A stretch of DNA of 25,840 nt from Trichomonas vaginalis G3 (Eukaryota; Parabasalia; Trichomonadida; Trichomonadidae). Position 1 is the stretch's first letter. Every line of letters begins with the position of its first letter. Shown here in pieces: positions 24,403 through 25,840 of the stretch. The DNA lies in assembly GCF_026262505.1 (NCBI RefSeq), contig NW_026529285.1:1-25840 (forward strand), given 5' to 3'. The translations under genes were made by a program, and so were the position numbers. A model generated the notes under the pieces. The model did no database searches. It saw only the letters and a program-made list of their open reading frames with translations, and was not told where the DNA came from.

Positions 24403-24645
24403 ATGGGTTTCTTCAGTAGTATTGGAAACTTCTTCAGAAGAGTTGGAAGAGGTATATGGAATGGAATAAAATCTGTCGGAAGAGGAGTATGGAACGGTGT
24501 CAAAAATATTGGTAAAAGAGTAGGTCAGTTTGTTGGTATTATACCTAAAGACCCTGAACCAGAAGAACAAGCTCCTGTAATACAACAGCCTGAACCTGCA
24601 CCACAGTCTAGTTGGCAACCAAATCCAACACCTCAACCGTATTAA
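24403..24645 (+). CDS. Small amphipathic virion-type protein (80 aa)
   Basis: MGFFSSIGNFFRRVGRGIWN, then repeated G(I/V)WNG(I/V)K units (GIWNGIKSVGRGVWNGVKNI), then a Pro/Glu/Gln tail ending PQSSWQPNPTPQPY. The spaced glycine/basic/aromatic pattern is that of a membrane-active amphipathic helix, and it resembles the N-terminus of the 133-aa protein at 2,388. An adenovirus protein VI-like job (breaching host membranes at entry) is inferred. Leader: TTTTTACATATAGTAAA before the ATG. Confidence 0.6.
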   Translation: MGFFSSIGNFFRRVGRGIWNGIKSVGRGVWNGVKNIGKRVGQFVGIIPKDPEPEEQAPVIQQPEPAPQSSWQPNPTPQPY

Positions 24646-24649
24646 AAAA

Positions 24650-25498
24650 TTATATTTTTACCGTTCGATAGTAGTTGTATATGAAACTAAGTTCTAAGTA
24701 AAACGCATGGTATAATGGAATTATTCTTTTTCTTCCATCTGTAGTAAACCATACTTGAAAGTCTGAAATACTTCCACTTGGTGGTTCGTATAACTTTGTA
24801 GGTTTTTCGTAAAAGTCATTTGCCAAGCATAAGAAAGAGTTTTGGGCGCCAGAAAATGAAGCATGAACAATAATAGCATCTTGGTCGAAAATATTTTCAT
24901 ATGTTCCATTAGGGTTTTCGACTTCATAAAAGTCTGGGTGTACTGGATATGCTGCAGGCTGATTTAACATCCTCATAAATCTATACCATGCCAAGTTGTT
25001 ATATTTTGTAGAAATATAAACGTTTTCTCCAAGGTCTTCTATTTTATTGATTTTAACAGTTGCATTTTTCCTGTCATAAATAATATCGAGATGGTATTCT
25101 CCTTCGTCAATGTTATACTGGTTTGCATATTCGATATAGATATCGTTTATTTTTTCTTGAAAAGCTTGAAGAGTTGTTTCTAAATTTACAAGCAAACTAA
25201 CTTGTAAAAGTTTTCCCTGTTCAAATTTCTCATACATACGTTTTTCTTTGTTATAGTATCGAACTTCAAAACCGACCGTAAATGGGAAACCATGTATGGC
25301 TTCTGAAATGAACTTCATTCTACGAAAGCCAATAGCTTTTGTGACAGATGGGTCTCTTAACCATCTTAATGGGTAGTCAAAACGATAGCCTTCATGCTTT
25401 ACGGTCTCTGTCTCAAACTTTTGACCGACATTAGTAAAAAGTTCATCTAATGGTTTAGTTGTAGCAACTCTTGAATTTTCTTTTTCTATTGGAAGCAT
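24650..25498 (-). CDS. 282-aa Maverick protein, candidate virion protein
   Basis: MLPIEKENSRVATTKPLDEL opens a beta-rich protein with GFEVRYYNKEKRMYEKFEQG, VSLLVNLETTLQAFQEKIND and a C-terminal stretch IIVHASFSGAQNSFLCLAND, ending in an aromatic-rich LELSFIYNYYRTVKI. No signature recognised; composition and place next to the fiber gene suggest a capsid-associated protein, possibly the fiber's base. Divergent from the fiber gene across an 18-base spacer. Confidence 0.55.
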   Translation of the reverse strand: MLPIEKENSRVATTKPLDELFTNVGQKFETETVKHEGYRFDYPLRWLRDPSVTKAIGFRRMKFISEAIHGFPFTVGFEVRYYNKEKRMYEKFEQGKLLQVSLLVNLETTLQAFQEKINDIYIEYANQYNIDEGEYHLDIIYDRKNATVKINKIEDLGENVYISTKYNNLAWYRFMRMLNQPAAYPVHPDFYEVENPNGTYENIFDQDAIIVHASFSGAQNSFLCLANDFYEKPTKLYEPPSGSISDFQVWFTTDGRKRIIPLYHAFYLELSFIYNYYRTVKI

Positions 25499-25516
25499 AT
25501 TTTATCTATAATAAAA
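25499..25516. promoter_or_regulatory. Shared 18-base divergent promoter (282-aa / fiber genes)
   Basis: The gap is attttatctataataaaa. It has the TTTTAT box and CTATAA core of the 2,371 spacer and the same length as the 15,683 spacer. Confidence 0.6.
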
Positions 25517-25840
25517 ATGTCAAATGAAACAGCGTCTATGAGAGAAATACAACACAACCGACAACTCATTATGCAAGCTCTAAATAAGAACACAACAAAC
25601 TTTTCAAACTATTCTAAGATATCTGAGTCATTGAAAGAAGGAAACTTAAAACTGACATTAAACCCAATGACAGATGAGTTTCTGTTTCAAGACAATAAGA
25701 ACCATACTGTCTGTTAAATCCAACAAAAGGAACTTTAAACGAGAAACCTATAAATGAACTTCTTTTGAAAGCAGATGTTGACAACAAAGCTGACAAAGAA
25801 TATGTAGACGATGCAATAGCAAAAGAGAAGAAAGAGCTAA
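25517..25840 (+). pseudogene. Start of the fiber-like gene of element B (runs off the window; broken)
   Basis: MSNETASMREIQHNRQLIMQ is a helical N-terminus, followed by TNFSNYSKISESLKEGNLKL and, near the window end, repeats of the KADVDNKADKEYVDDAIAKE type, the same stalk style as the fiber at the window start (ADKTYVDNK). At least one break in the visible part. The C-terminal domain lies outside the window. Confidence 0.5.

Larger units (their letters stand above)
22920..25840. mobile_element. Maverick/Polinton element B, left part only
   Basis: Gene content and leaders (TTTTTAT boxes, divergent 18-base spacer) match element A, and the order methyltransferase, small genes, 282-aa gene, fiber would continue into the fiber-integrase order seen at the window start. 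Same orientation as element A. The left boundary is approximate; repeated TGTCACTTTT motifs at 22,948-23,036 may lie in its terminal repeat. The methyltransferase and small genes look whole; the fiber gene appears broken (at least one break). Confidence 0.65.

Noticed and set aside
2371-25516. Assigning the window to Cafeteria roenbergensis/Mavirus because some leaders contain TCTA
   Set aside because: Only some leaders have TCTA, the gene set with fiber, methyltransferase and host-type initiators fits trichomonad Mavericks better; the likeness is kept as a comparison only.
1-25840. tRNA, rRNA, LTRs or a reverse transcriptase
   Set aside because: No cloverleaf, conserved rRNA stretch, long terminal direct repeats or RT motifs seen. 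The integrase belongs to the Maverick set and does not imply a retroelement.

Overview
The window looks like nuclear DNA of the parabasalid Trichomonas vaginalis (or a close relative). It is A+T-rich, has very short gaps between genes and no visible introns. Several genes carry a trichomonad-type initiator (TCA(C/T)TTTTTC) a few bases before the ATG. Most of the window is Maverick/Polinton: a large virus-like DNA element with its own integrase, protein-primed DNA polymerase, packaging ATPase and capsid genes. The species call rests on gene content and promoter style, not on a database match.

Layout. Positions 1 to about 20,950 are most of one Maverick (element A), entered part-way through its fiber gene. 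In order: fiber (+), integrase (-), three small genes (+), DNA polymerase B (+), an accessory island (5,760-9,610), a cassette bounded by inverted repeats (9,651-11,087), packaging ATPase (-), a lysine-rich gene (+), a 165-aa gene (-), SF3 helicase (-), a likely minor capsid gene (-), a divergent pair of small genes, the major capsid gene (-) and a long minus-strand structural-type gene. Positions 20,933-23,060 are a spacer with a cluster of Myb-like sites, one gene with an acidic tail and a foldback repeat. From about 22,920 to the window end a second Maverick (element B) begins in the same orientation: adenine methyltransferase, three small genes, a 282-aa gene (-) and the start of a fiber gene. 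Element B therefore shows the part of the element that precedes the window start in element A.

State of the elements. Capsid, ATPase, integrase and methyltransferase frames are long and open. The polymerase, helicase, minor capsid and long structural gene of element A, and the fiber of element B, are broken, with about ten breaks in all. This fits fairly young but decaying copies.

Regulation. Two promoter styles stand out. Maverick core genes have a TTTTTA(T/C) box beginning about 20 bases before the ATG. Three divergent gene pairs share a single 17-18 base spacer containing this box. Genes of the accessory island (5,760-9,610) and the spacer gene at 21,403 instead have the trichomonad initiator, often with AACGG or AACGTT motifs just upstream.

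Most unusual structures: the 1.4-kb inverted-repeat cassette with a 312-aa gene; its duplicated leader, in which paired palindrome arms have changed together; a 22-bp palindromic repeat array between divergent genes at 8,091-8,330; and a foldback element at 22,647-22,854 whose inner stems differ between arms yet still pair.
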